This document shows positions 23,850 through 33,289 of a stretch of 64,000 nucleotides of DNA, piece after piece; within the stretch, counting starts at the first letter, position 1, and every line of letters begins with the position of its first letter. The position numbers and the translations under genes are program-made. The notes below the pieces were generated by a model. That model worked only from the letters and a program-made list of their open reading frames with translations, was not told where the DNA came from and made no database searches. Origin of the DNA: Glandiceps talaboti (Eukaryota; Hemichordata; Enteropneusta; Spengelidae); contig NC_135550.1 of the NCBI RefSeq assembly GCF_964340395.1, positions 1,240,001-1,304,000 on the forward strand. The letters are read 5' to 3'.

Positions 23850-25065
23850 GTCCAGTAGGATAGATTATAATTACTTCGTTATTAATGTTGCATTTTGTTC
23901 ATTTATTCAATAAATTTTATCCGTTCAAACTTATATTAGATGTTACTCAGTCATAGAGTTGTTGAATTTTCTGGGGGTTTATACTCTGTATTTGAATATT
24001 TCTTAGTGTACCCTTTTGTGTGAATTGGTGACCTGGGTGAGCTATTATAAACAGTCAGGTTGTAGGTCAGGGGTTGATGCCAGGCTTGAATTTGTCTTCG
24101 AATTCTGCCCTCATCGACTGTCTCATTTTATGCTATGTTGGCTGATCTTTGAGGGTGCCCTTTCACATTTTTATTAGTATATACTTAATTTTGTAATGTG
24201 AGAGTCTAAAATATAACAGTAATTGCCAAATTACTAAAATGTTACATTTACCTGCAAAATATACATAGTGAATCTTCAGAGTTACTAAACCTGTCAATTT
24301 TGATTTTATGGAATTCCCAATTTCTTTGTGTACTCTTACATCACTACTATTTTATTTCATATTTAAATTTGGCATAAAATAAAAAAATAAGACTCAAAAT
24401 ACCGAAAACTTCACTTTCGCTGAAAAGAAAATCTGCATGCCTCATGTAACGTAATGAACTCTCTGCATCTCAGCCTTTTTAAATTACAAATTGAATAAAA
24501 AATACATATTTTATGCTCAACACATATTTTGCTTTCTTACACAATACTCTTCATTAATATATTATGAAAGCAATAACAACAAATACAAAATATTTACCTT
24601 GTATTATGTTAGCTAGTTCAAAAACACATTTGTCATCTGCAAATTGAATTGTGCCCTCTTGTGTTAGTTGGCACATTGCACATTGTCCCATTATGCAATA
24701 GTACACAGTAATATGTGGATCAGTGAGAGAAGGGTACGACAATATTTTCCACAAACTCTGTCATTTGAAGACTCCTTCGGGAATGTTGACTGCTAAATTC
24801 AACGAATGCATACTAAAAGAAATTCTGCCATGTGTCGCCTACCGTTTCAGACGTGTTGCTGATATTTACTTTATTTTGAAAGTGATAAATATTCATGCAT
24901 ACTACACGATACTGTGCTATAAAGACAGGCTGGCCATATTTGAATCTGTTGCGCGAGTTTGATATCTTTGAAACCTTACACCTGTATGGAGTGGCAGGAT
25001 ACCTAATATTCAATGAACATGTGAAACAATGTAATTGCATGGAAATAACCTCTACATTTAAATTG
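23850..25065. other. Unassigned intronic sequence
   Basis: AT-rich, with short open frames on both strands that overlap each other and show no motif. No repeat match inside the window was noticed. Confidence 0.4.
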
Positions 25066-26192
25066 CAAACAACTTAAAGTCAAAGTCAAGGCTGAACTGA
25101 TTGCCATGATGTTTGGTAGGTCAATTACCTTGGGTGTCTAGTTGGGAAATTGTTCAAATCAAAATGATTGCATCACAAGTGTGTGATTTGGGTCAAAAAA
25201 TGTGATTTTTGGTAAAAAAAAACTTTAAGATTTGTTCATGACATGATGATTACATCAGTAATATGCAAATTAGGGCTAAAAATGTGTCTTTTGGGTTAAA
25301 AATCTATAATTCCAAAACTACTGAGCAGATTGGGCTGAAATGTAATGGAAATGCATCTAGGGATGTATGGACGAAGAAATATTATGCATACAATGATTCA
25401 ATGAGTGATATGCAAATTAGGTGTACAATTGTTCATTTTTGGTCAAAAATATATATATCTCAAAAAGTACTTGGTCAATGAGTCTGAAACTTTCTGAAAG
25501 TGTTATTCTGCAGATTTTCTTTAAAACATTTTCACAAAATTGGCCCTAGCAACCATGACCACGCCCTTAGCAACAACCGAATGGCAGTATATTTTGGTCA
25601 AATAACAACATTATCTGGTAGGCAAGTGAGTAAACATTCAAAAAAATGTATGCAATTTTGCCTAGCAACAAGACCACGCCCATAGCAACAGCCAAATAAT
25701 CAAGTATATTGCAAAGATAATAACAATAATAGAAAGGCAAATGAATATACATTCAAAAAATATATGCAAATGTGCATAGCAACAAGACCACGCCCATAGC
25801 AACAACCAAATGATCACATATATTGCGAAGATAACAACCGGGATCAATAGACAATTGAATAAACATTCATAAATGTATGTAAATATGCCTAGCAACAAGA
25901 CCAAACCCATAGCAACAGCCAAATGATCACATACATTGCAAAGATTATATCAGGAATTCATACACAAGTGAACAAAAACATACAAAAATGTATACAAATA
26001 TATCTAACAACATGACCACGCCCCTAGCAACAGCCAAACGATAGCATATATCGTAAAGATAGCAACATGGTTGGATAGGCAACTGGATAGTCATTCAGCA
26101 AATGAACACCTATTGTTAGCATGGACTAGCATATGGATAAACATTTTTAAAAACTGTACAGTTGTGCTACAATGCCATTGGCAGTATTTTTA
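25066..26192 (+). repeat. 1.3-kb repeat family R1, copy 1 (5' truncated)
   Basis: Starts in AACAACTTAAAGTCAA, runs through AAAATGTGATTTTTGGT and ATGCAAATTAGG words, then several tandem units of about 125 bases carrying CCTAGCAACAAGACCACGCC and CATAGCAACAGCCAAA. It ends AACTGTACAGTTGTGCTAC and GGTATTTTT. Other copies lie at 41.73-46.24, 52.64-53.13 and 53.43-54.73 kb. Open frames across it arise from the repeated TTGCTATGGGCGTGGTC pattern and are not genes. Confidence 0.8.
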
Positions 26193-26500
26193 CTTTTTGC
26201 ATTTATTTGTATTGATGGAATAGACTTGTGATTGTTATGTAATACCATTGAAGATACAAATAAAACCATTTTTTCATCAATGACAAACTTGTTATTCATA
26301 ATATTCTATATCGTAGCGATGCAACGGTAAATCATATTAGTTTACTTCTCATCTGATGATTTATCTCGGTCACCTAGTGGAATTTATTTTAAAACAAAAA
26401 GAATTGCTATGAAATGTGAAAACAATGAAAACATCAGTGAAATGAATAAATACGTACCCATCTGTACAGTCAGGAACGGGGACGGCTATGATGTAATAGA
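26193..26500. other. Unassigned spacer before the 42-bp array
   Basis: No gene or repeat recognised; AT-rich sequence with a possible AATAAA at 26261. Confidence 0.3.
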
Positions 26501-28025
26501 GGTAATAACGGATTAACAAGCAGTCAGTCATTGGATTAGCTAGGTAATAACAGATTAACAAGCAGTCAGTTATTGGATTAGCTAGGTAATAACAGATTAA
26601 CAAGCAGTCAGTCATTGGATTAGCTAGGTAATAACGGATTAACAAGCAGTCAGTCATTGGATTAGCTAGGTAATAACGGATTAACAAGCAGTCAGTCATT
26701 GGATTAGCTAGGTAATAACGGATTAACAAGCAGTCAGTCATTGGATTAGCTAGGTAATAACGGATTAACAAGCAGTCAGTCATTGGATTAGCTAGGTAAT
26801 AACGGATTAACAAGCAGTCAGTCATTGGATTAGCTAGGTAATAACGGATTAACAAGCAGTCAGTCATTGGATTAGCTAGGTAATAACGGATTAACAAGCA
26901 GTCAGTCATTGGATTAGCTAGGTAATAACGGATTAACAAGCAGTCAGTCATTGGATTAGCTAGGTAATAACGGATTAACAAGCAGTCAGTCATTGGATTA
27001 GCTAGGTAATAACGGATTAACAAGCAGTCAGTCATTGGATTAGCTAGGTAATAACGGATTAACAAGCAGTCAGTCATTGGATTAGCTAGGTAATAACGGA
27101 TTAACAAGCAGTCAGTCATTGGATTAGCTAGGTAATAACGGATTAACAAGCAGTCAGTCATTGGATTAGCTAGGTAATAACGGATTAACAAGCAGTCAGT
27201 CATTGGATTAGCTAGGTAATAACGGATTAACAAGCAGTCAGTCATTGGATTAGCTAGGTAATAACGGATTAACAAGCAGTCAGTCATTGGATTAGCTAGG
27301 TAATAACGGATTAACAAGCAGTCAGTCATTGGATTAGCTAGGTAATAACGGATTAACAAGCAGTCAGTCATTGGATTAGCTAGGTAATAACGGATTAACA
27401 AGCAGTCAGTCATTGGATTAGCTAGGTAATAACAGATTAACAAGCAGTCAGTCATTGGATTAGCTAGGTAATAACAGATTAACAAGCAGTCAGTCATTGG
27501 ATGAGCTAGGTAATAATGGATTAACAAGCAGTCAGTCATTGGATTAGCTAGGTAATAACAGATTAACAAGCAGTCAGTCATTGGATTAGCTAGGTAATAA
27601 CGGATTAACAAGCAGTCAGTCATTGGATTAGCTAGGTAATAACAGATTAACAAGCAGTCAGTCATTGGATTAGCTAGGTAATGGATTAACAAGCAGTCAG
27701 TCATTGGATTAGCTAGGTAATAACGGATTAACAAGCAGTCAGTCATTGGATTAGCTAGGTAATAACGGATTAACAAGCAGTCAGTTATTGGATTAGCTAG
27801 GTAATAACAGATTAACAAGCAGTCAGTCATTGGATTAGCTAGGTAATAACGGATTAACAAGCAGTCAGTTATTGGATTAGCTAGGTAATAACGGATTAAC
27901 AAGCAGTCAGTCATTGGATGAGCTAGGTAATAACGGATTAACAAGCAGTCAGTCATTGGATTAGCTAGGTAATAACAGATTAACAAGCAGTCAGTCATTG
28001 GATGAGCTAGGTAATAACGGCTCAT
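26370..28025 (-). CDS. Repetitive open reading frame across the 42-bp array, probably not a gene
   Basis: Because 42 is divisible by three, one minus-strand frame stays open for 551 codons from an ATG at 28023-28025. It encodes a 14-residue repeat, LANPMTDCLLIRYY, about 36 times, then a short hydrophobic tail. The three-base deletion in one unit also preserves the frame. Against a gene: there is no similarity to a known family, no conserved flank, and a single open frame through a multiple-of-three array is expected by chance. If it were translated the product would be a hydrophobic, cysteine-bearing repeat protein antisense to the SETD3 intron. Confidence 0.12.
   Translation of the reverse strand: MSRYYLAHPMTDCLLICYYLANPMTDCLLIRYYLAHPMTDCLLIRYYLANPITDCLLIRYYLANPMTDCLLICYYLANPITDCLLIRYYLANPMTDCLLIRYYLANPMTDCLLIHYLANPMTDCLLICYYLANPMTDCLLIRYYLANPMTDCLLICYYLANPMTDCLLIHYYLAHPMTDCLLICYYLANPMTDCLLICYYLANPMTDCLLIRYYLANPMTDCLLIRYYLANPMTDCLLIRYYLANPMTDCLLIRYYLANPMTDCLLIRYYLANPMTDCLLIRYYLANPMTDCLLIRYYLANPMTDCLLIRYYLANPMTDCLLIRYYLANPMTDCLLIRYYLANPMTDCLLIRYYLANPMTDCLLIRYYLANPMTDCLLIRYYLANPMTDCLLIRYYLANPMTDCLLIRYYLANPMTDCLLIRYYLANPMTDCLLIRYYLANPMTDCLLIRYYLANPMTDCLLIRYYLANPMTDCLLICYYLANPITDCLLICYYLANPMTDCLLIRYYLYYIIAVPVPDCTDGYVFIHFTDVFIVFTFHSNSFCFKINSTR
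26501..28020. repeat. 42-bp minisatellite (~36 copies)
   Basis: The unit is GGTAATAACGGATTAACAAG followed by CAGTCAGTCATTGGATTAGCTA. Central copies are identical or nearly so; variants (AACAG for AACGG, GATGAG for GATTAG, TTATTG for TCATTG) gather at the right edge. One unit near 27680 lacks three bases. Period and homogeneity indicate recent expansion. Confidence 0.97.
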
Positions 28026-28261
28026 TACAGTAATGTAAACTCATGGCCCTATTGAACTCCTCGCGATTATTACCTCATTTTGAAATATAAACTGAGTATT
28101 TTTAAAGAAAATGTGGCTAAACACTCATGGATTAGAAAGACCATGAACGTCTGATTGAGATTACATTAGTAGATCTTGTATTTCGCTGACATACTGGGCT
28201 TCGTTGAGGGCACTCAGAGTAAACAAAAAAACATTTTGTAAAGAAAGAAATTAAATGATTA

Positions 28262-28400
28262 TATATAATCTCCCGGTATTCCGAATGAGTGCTACGTCGA
28301 GGACGAATGATTCCCCTCATTTCGGCCGTAGGGATACAGACATAGGGGAATCATGAGTCGGCGATGATGTAGCATGAATGAGAAATACCGGGAGATTATT
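28262..28400. repeat. Imperfect ~140-bp palindrome (foldback)
   Basis: The left arm AATCTCCCGGTATTCCG...GAATGATTCCCCTCA is matched by the right arm AGGGGAATCATGAG...GAAATACCGGGAGATT. The arms are about 52-58 bases with scattered mismatches and a short centre. It resembles a small foldback or MITE element. Confidence 0.75.
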
Positions 28401-29178
28401 TATTTATTATATAAATAGACCCACCATTTTTTTTTTTATTATAATGACAATTTTAAACTAAATTATTCTCAAACTTACGCTGAACTCGCATTAATTTTAT
28501 GAAGTGATAGGGCTACAGCGCTCAGCTGTTATGCTCATTCAGATTTCAGAATGTAGTCGCCATTACCACAGCTGCCGTCGCTATTACTACTAACGTATAT
28601 GTTGAGATCAGTGAAATTTCACCACAGACTTTCAGGTAGGGAACATTTTGCCAACGATGGGACGTGTGTCAAGAGCAGTGATTAATTCTTTGACAACATA
28701 TAAACACTTTCATCGGAAAAAATGAGACATATCGATAGACTAGCTAACGAACGGGTGCCTACACTGGTTATGTATAGAACTCGGCTCAGAGTCGTACGCT
28801 AAAAACATCAACACTGGCAAGTTAAAATGTCGAAAACATTGTGAAATTTTCAAAAACACATTGTCAAAAGTTGATCAAAAATTCTATCAATAATTGAATT
28901 AACGGACAACGATTTCACTCCGTTGCACAACTATCACAACTGGAAGTTTTTACGATGTTGATGTTAGTATGTCTACGGACGTTAGTGGCTGTACGAAAGG
29001 TGATAGACATGTCCAAAAGAGGTGTATTTGTTCATTGTTTACACTGATGATGATGGTCGATGTTAGGCAATCCATGAATAGCAAGGAAACCATATTTTCA
29101 AACAATAACATCGTAACTGTACAGGTTGATGATGTTTACAAATAATTCAAAGTAGTTCCGACCATATTACTATAGTGT

Positions 29179-29242
29179 GACATCAAAGTATAGTAATATG
29201 AAATGTATGGATTTCATCATATTACTATACTTTGACGTCACA
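29179..29242. repeat. Hairpin with ~26-bp arms
   Basis: GACATCAAAGTATAGTAATATG on the left is matched by CATATTACTATACTTTGACGTC on the right, with a short centre around GTATGG. Two small differences. Confidence 0.8.
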
Positions 29243-29609
29243 CCCTGGAATATGAGGGTCTATGTATACAATAATAAACAAAAATCAACTATGTGTAAAC
29301 AAATATGGCCAATTAAAAGCCACTTGCGTCATGACTATAAAAATAGCAGCATGGTGCATGAAGTTATGTTTTAACCCAGTGGCTCCTTATTCAAAAAACG
29401 TCAACACTCCCTGCAGTTTATAATACACATGCTACTAAATAATACAACACATGCGCTGATCTGGTTACAAGCTAAAAACAAACATGGGTGGTTTAGTAGT
29501 GTCTTTGTTCATCTCATAAAAGAAAGTGATTAAATGTTGGTTCACTCTAACTATCACCAACATAATCAAGACTAATCTGACCAGGGAATCGCATATGTAT
29601 TGAATCATC

Positions 29610-29640
29610 AATGTAATGTACATTGAATGTACATTACATT
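29610..29640. repeat. Perfect 15-bp palindrome
   Basis: AATGTAATGTACATT and its exact reverse complement are separated by a single G. Confidence 0.85.
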
Positions 29641-30204
29641 ATGGTATTAAAGCTTATCATCCCTGTGTATTCAGTGTTCCGTTAGATACGATGTCAATAA
29701 AAAATAGACCTAAACTTGAAACCCAGTAAAAACTATCCTTCCTTCTGTCTCATTTTCCTTGTTGAACATTATGATATATGTGTGACCTTTTGACTGAATA
29801 TCATTAAAGCTGTTGACAAATCACAGGCACCAACAGAGTGGCTTGGATAAATAGCCAATGATGATATTATAGGACGTAATGCATATAGATCTTACCTTTC
29901 CCCATAGGACAATTGCCTTTAGCATATATGACCTAAACCACCAACATGATATATATAAATGACCAACACAGAAGTAGCTCTCAATGTCTTGCATCATAAA
30001 CAACCATACATTTGTATGATTACTTTGTATGGCTATGCTGATGTTACACAACTTTTGAAAGTGTTTAAATGTAGATTAGATGATGAAACTAATGCTACAA
30101 AGTGTATAGAGAGGTGTGTTTGGACATACATGTACAAGCGTGGATGTCACCTTTATCTTCAAACTTTAAGGTGAAAGTGTTCATAGATGTCATCAACAAG
30201 GTCG

Positions 30205-30455
30205 ATAGGGTTGTCGGTGGCTGAGCAATTAGCTCGTACGACTCTTACCTCTGCAGCCTGGGTTTGAACCTGCCAGGTGTCAGCTGGGTTTGATTACAAT
30301 TACCATGCTTTAAGTAAACGAGTGTCGTTCAGTTTGATTCTAGCATACAACACAGGTTTTCCTTGGGTATTCCGGTTTCCTTCTGCACTAACACTGAACC
30401 AAAGCCTATAAATGGGACTAATTCCCGTTGGTTATCCAATAAATAAATAAAGTAA
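30205..30455 (+). mobile_element. tRNA-derived SINE, sense, beside SETD3 acceptor
   Basis: The head GGTTGTCGGTGGCTGAGCAA...GGGTTTGAACCTGCC resembles a tRNA gene, with an A box-like GTGGCTGAGCAATTAG and a B box-like GGTTTGAACC. The body carries ACAGGTTTTCCTTGGGTATTCC, a phrase found again in reverse orientation at 33.5-33.84 kb. The tail is AATAAATAAATAAAG. The tail ends about 42 bases before the splice acceptor at 30497, so the SINE supplies part of the branch-point region of this intron. Confidence 0.75.
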
Positions 30456-30497
30456 AAAACCTTGCTTTCACAATGTCTGATTCTTCTATTTTTTCAG

Positions 30498-30649
30498 ACG
30501 AACTTAAAGAAAGAATGGATTCAGATACAAATTTGAGACTGTTGTATAACCCTGATGTCATAGTGAGTGTGGACAACGAAACTAAAGTGTGGACCTTTCT
30601 TGACACAAGACTAGATCTTCTCCTGAAGATGTACAAGTCTACCATACAG
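30498..30649 (+). CDS. SETD3: SETD3 exon, substrate-binding domain core
   Basis: This 152-base exon encodes ELKERMDSD, LYNPDVIVSVDNE and VWTFLDTRLDLLLKMYK. It aligns with vertebrate SETD3 around ELKEHLL, FPVSWDNEVKLWTFLEDRASLLLKTYKTTIE. The acceptor is TTCTATTTTTTCAG; the first two bases complete the Asp codon begun in the upstream exon. The donor is ATACAG|GTAAAT in phase 0. The region is part of the all-helical Rubisco-LSMT-type substrate-binding domain that grips actin. Identity to family members is high across the WTFL helix, and there is no frame break, so this exon looks functional. Confidence 0.88.
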
Positions 30650-31736
30650 GTAAATGATAGCTTAGAATTAAATAAACTGTTATTCGGCCCTGGAAAAAAT
30701 CAAATAACATCTGTCTCAAGTGTATTTTAATACAAATTAAGCAAACTTATATCCAGGTTAGCCAGACAGGAAGGAGCTAGTGCTTAATGTCAGTGATGTA
30801 TAATTTTGAACCATTGTTCTAATTTATGGCGTATTCTCTCTCTGCATTTAATACTAATGGCACAGTCACATTGTCTGTCCACAATCACGATAAATTATGT
30901 GTTGTGGACATCTTATTATAATTTGCCTATTTTAGTATTGAATACTTTCGAGAGAACATTATGGCTGAATGAGAAATAAAGATACAGGGTCTGAAAAATA
31001 ATTGACTTTGACTCCGTCACACATGTACATGTAGTTATCATCTAATCCCAGTTAAGGCTGCCTAATAGTATTGACAAATACTTCAAAAGGCAACTGTACC
31101 TCTCATCTTCTAGAACTACCCATGACCATGTTGGGCTTAGGCAAGCACACATGCTTCATTTCTAAATGTGCACAACTTCAGAAAACCATAGAGTGAACAC
31201 TGATTAGAACAGGTGAAATACTACTGATTGTTACAAATTATTGAGATTACTTGCACTAGTGCACATGGATGCCAGTGGTATTTGCACTGCCATACAATAC
31301 CAAAAACAGTATTGCATGCATGCATGCAAATGATATACAAATACGGACATTATTGGTCATTCTACACAAAAGTGTGCGATTGCAAAGTGTCATTTTTATG
31401 GAAATTTGTTGTTTCAGATAAACGTGTAATAATAAAACAGAACCCTATGCCACGTAAGTGTCAGTGTGGGTATTAAGGGGTATTTACACTCAGTCTAGTG
31501 CTTGCAGTGTTTGCTGTTGCACTTTCACATGCTACTCTCGTGAAAGTGATGCCACAGAGAACACTGCAAACACTCATGCAAATACCCCAAGTATGCCACA
31601 CTTGCATTTGTGCATCATGGCGTTCTGGAATATTATGAGTATGTCAACTGAGATCTGACAAAACTTGTACCAGCAATAGCACTTTGTTGGTCATGAAGGT
31701 TGAACAAATTTGTTTTATTTCTGTGTTAATTTTAAG
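30650..31736 (+). other. SETD3 intron, ~1.1 kb
   Basis: Phase-0 intron from GTAAAT to TTAATTTTAAG. It contains an imperfect hairpin of about 110 bases at 31477-31588 (listed separately); otherwise no features. Confidence 0.75.
31477..31588. repeat. Imperfect ~110-bp hairpin in SETD3 intron
   Basis: AGGGGTATTT...AGTGCTTGCAGTGTTTGC...ACTTTCAC is matched in reverse by GTGAAAGT...AACACTGCAAACACT...AAATACCCC. This is a MITE-like or foldback structure between two coding exons. Confidence 0.7.
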
Positions 31737-32066
31737 GAAGATGAGACTGAATTGGAGAAGAAAGACTTATCTGAGCATGTCAGACTCATCATCCAACTCA
31801 AACTATCAGAAAAGAAAATACTTCAACATGCTAAGGACTATGGAAAAATTAGGAAAGATTTAGCTCCGAAACTTCCTCAAAAACTGGCCAAGATAGTAGA
31901 AGAGGAGGGTGAGGACGGGGAAGAAGAAAATATCTTTAACACTGAGCAACAAATTAATGGTGCCATGGAAACCAATGATACAACAAGAGAAGTAAGTGAT
32001 GTCAAACAGGAGAAGTGTGATGATAAACCATTGCAATCTAATGAAATGGAAAAAGACAGGGAGTAA
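31737..32066 (+). CDS. SETD3: SETD3 terminal exon: end of substrate-binding domain and acidic tail
   Basis: In phase 0 after the acceptor TTAATTTTAAG the exon encodes EDETELEKKDLSEHVRLII, QLKLSEKKILQHAKDYGKIR. This matches vertebrate SETD3 EDKSVLKNHDLS...AIKLRLGEKEILEKA, the last helices of the domain. After that comes a low-complexity acidic tail (EEEGEDGEEENIF, then Asn/Thr/Glu-rich) ending at TAA 32064-32066. Acidic, poorly conserved tails also end vertebrate SETD3. The stop may not be original, because tail-like coding continues in other frames downstream; see the next entry. Function of the tail is unknown. Confidence 0.85.
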   Translation, partial: EDETELEKKDLSEHVRLIIQLKLSEKKILQHAKDYGKIRKDLAPKLPQKLAKIVEEEGEDGEEENIFNTEQQINGAMETNDTTREVSDVKQEKCDDKPLQSNEMEKDRE

Positions 32067-32424
32067 TAGCAAAATGAAACAAAATACAGTTGAAAATGTA
32101 AATGACACCACCATGCTGGAAATGGTATCCAGGTCAAAAGTGAGGATTCTGAACTCAATGATGATAGCCGAAATACGACACCTACAGAAATAACTACAGC
32201 AGACATAAAACCAGGATGTAGCAACACATCAAATAATATGTCTTCAACCTAGCAGTTCTACAGTCACAAAGGAAGATGTTGAGAATGTAGCATCAGAGGT
32301 AAAACAACCTAGTAATGACACGGGAGAGTCAGTAACAAATACTGATAGAAGTGATTCACTTGGTGTAGACCTTAATGAACACGTGACTGCTAAACATATT
32401 GACACTTGTGAAGTGGAAGCTTGA
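32067..32424 (+). pseudogene. Frame-shifted continuation of the SETD3 tail, or 3' UTR
   Basis: Past the TAA, stretches of Asn/Thr/Ser/Glu-rich coding-like sequence alternate between two frames: NTVENVNDTTMLEM (frame of 32074), then VKSEDSELNDDSRNTT and ADIKPGCSNTSNNMSS (frame of 32133), then SSSTVTKEDVENVASEVKQ through DTCEVEA ending at TGA 32422-32424. The composition continues that of the tail upstream. Three single-base indels, one in the AAAAA at about 32051, could explain it. They might be assembly errors, allelic decay of a dispensable tail, or plain coincidence in AT-rich 3' UTR. Confidence 0.45.
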
Positions 32425-32454
32425 GGAACTGTAGCATTCAGGTTGATAATTGTT

Positions 32455-33280
32455 TTGGTTTTAAGCCCCAAAGGGGTGCTATTACAATGGGCTCCATCCG
32501 GCCATCTGTCTGTCCGTCTGTCCGTAATATGTCATTTCTCCGACATGCATTATCCAATTCCTGTCAGACCTGACACAAAGGTGGGACATATGCACATCAA
32601 TTAGTTTTTTGATATATGCAAATTTGACCAAATGGCAACCATATTTGTACTTAAAAATCCTTATTTACTGCAGAACTCAAATCACAGACACTCCATTCAA
32701 ATGTCTACCTTCACATTATCATGTGCAAGCTATCATTGGAGACTTTGACCTTGACCTTCAAGATCAGTTATCAAAATTATGCAGATTCCTTCCTATCACA
32801 CACATTGTAGTACAAAAATGTATTTACATATTGCCAATTTCTTTTAAATTATGTTTGCAAATAATTTTGAAGAAAGGAACTATCATCACAAGAATTATGT
32901 TTGGTGCCGCTCATATCACTTTTAATGAATGGCTACCATATTTGTAGTTAGTTACAAATCATTATTTACTGCATGACTCAAAAAACTGTAATACATACAG
33001 ACTATATTCATGTGTCTACATATTATCAGATGCAAGCTATCTTTGGAGACTTTGACCTTGACATTGACATTCAGGGCCAAATATCAAAATCAAGCCATTT
33101 CCTGTCTATCACAGACACATTACTGTTTACATATTGCCAGTTTCTTTTAAATCATGCTTACATTCAAGTAATAGTGTTGAAAAGATGTATACACAAGCAT
33201 TATTTTTGGTCGTGTAATTTTTACGGAATGGCAGCCACCAATTTTTTTAAGATCATATCTTCATTCAGTCACATTTGATA
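32455..33280 (+). repeat. Interspersed repeat with ~300-bp tandem units
   Basis: Starts TTTTAAGCCCCAAAGGGGTG followed by a GTCCGTC-rich head. It contains two diverged units sharing ATCATTGGAGACTTTGACCTTG-like, CTATCACA and CATATTGCCAATTTCTTTTA-like words. A relative in opposite orientation lies at 46784-47226. Open frames within it overlap without a family match. Confidence 0.65.
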
Positions 33281-33289
33281 GCAAGGGGG

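Larger units (their letters stand above)
28401..30195. other. Unassigned intronic sequence with small hairpins
   Basis: No coding exon or known element is seen. Two hairpins are listed separately. Confidence 0.4.
8579..30497 (+). other. Large SETD3 intron (~21.9 kb)
   Basis: Defined by the donor after 8578 and the acceptor before 30498, both of good consensus and phase-matched. It contains three unrelated minisatellite arrays, a Penelope-like element, an ISL2EU-like transposase fragment, a 1.9-kb interspersed element, a 1.3-kb repeat copy, several hairpins and a SINE next to the acceptor. Sequence at 8580-10390 holds nothing I can name apart from a CCA/CACCC-rich simple stretch at 8615-8725. 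Confidence 0.75.

Noticed and set aside
25567-25922. Membrane-protein frames rich in WLLLWAWSCC
   Set aside because: They come from the repeated GTTGCTATGGGCGTGGTC words of the R1 family and reappear in every R1 copy in various frames.
26370-28025. A real 551-residue repeat protein
   Set aside because: The frame is explained by a 42-bp period; there is no start context, family or flanking coding signal. Kept only as a low-confidence entry.
31860-32227. Minus-strand serine/leucine-rich frames opposite the SETD3 tail
   Set aside because: They are the shadow of the acidic, GAA/GAT-rich plus-strand coding sequence.
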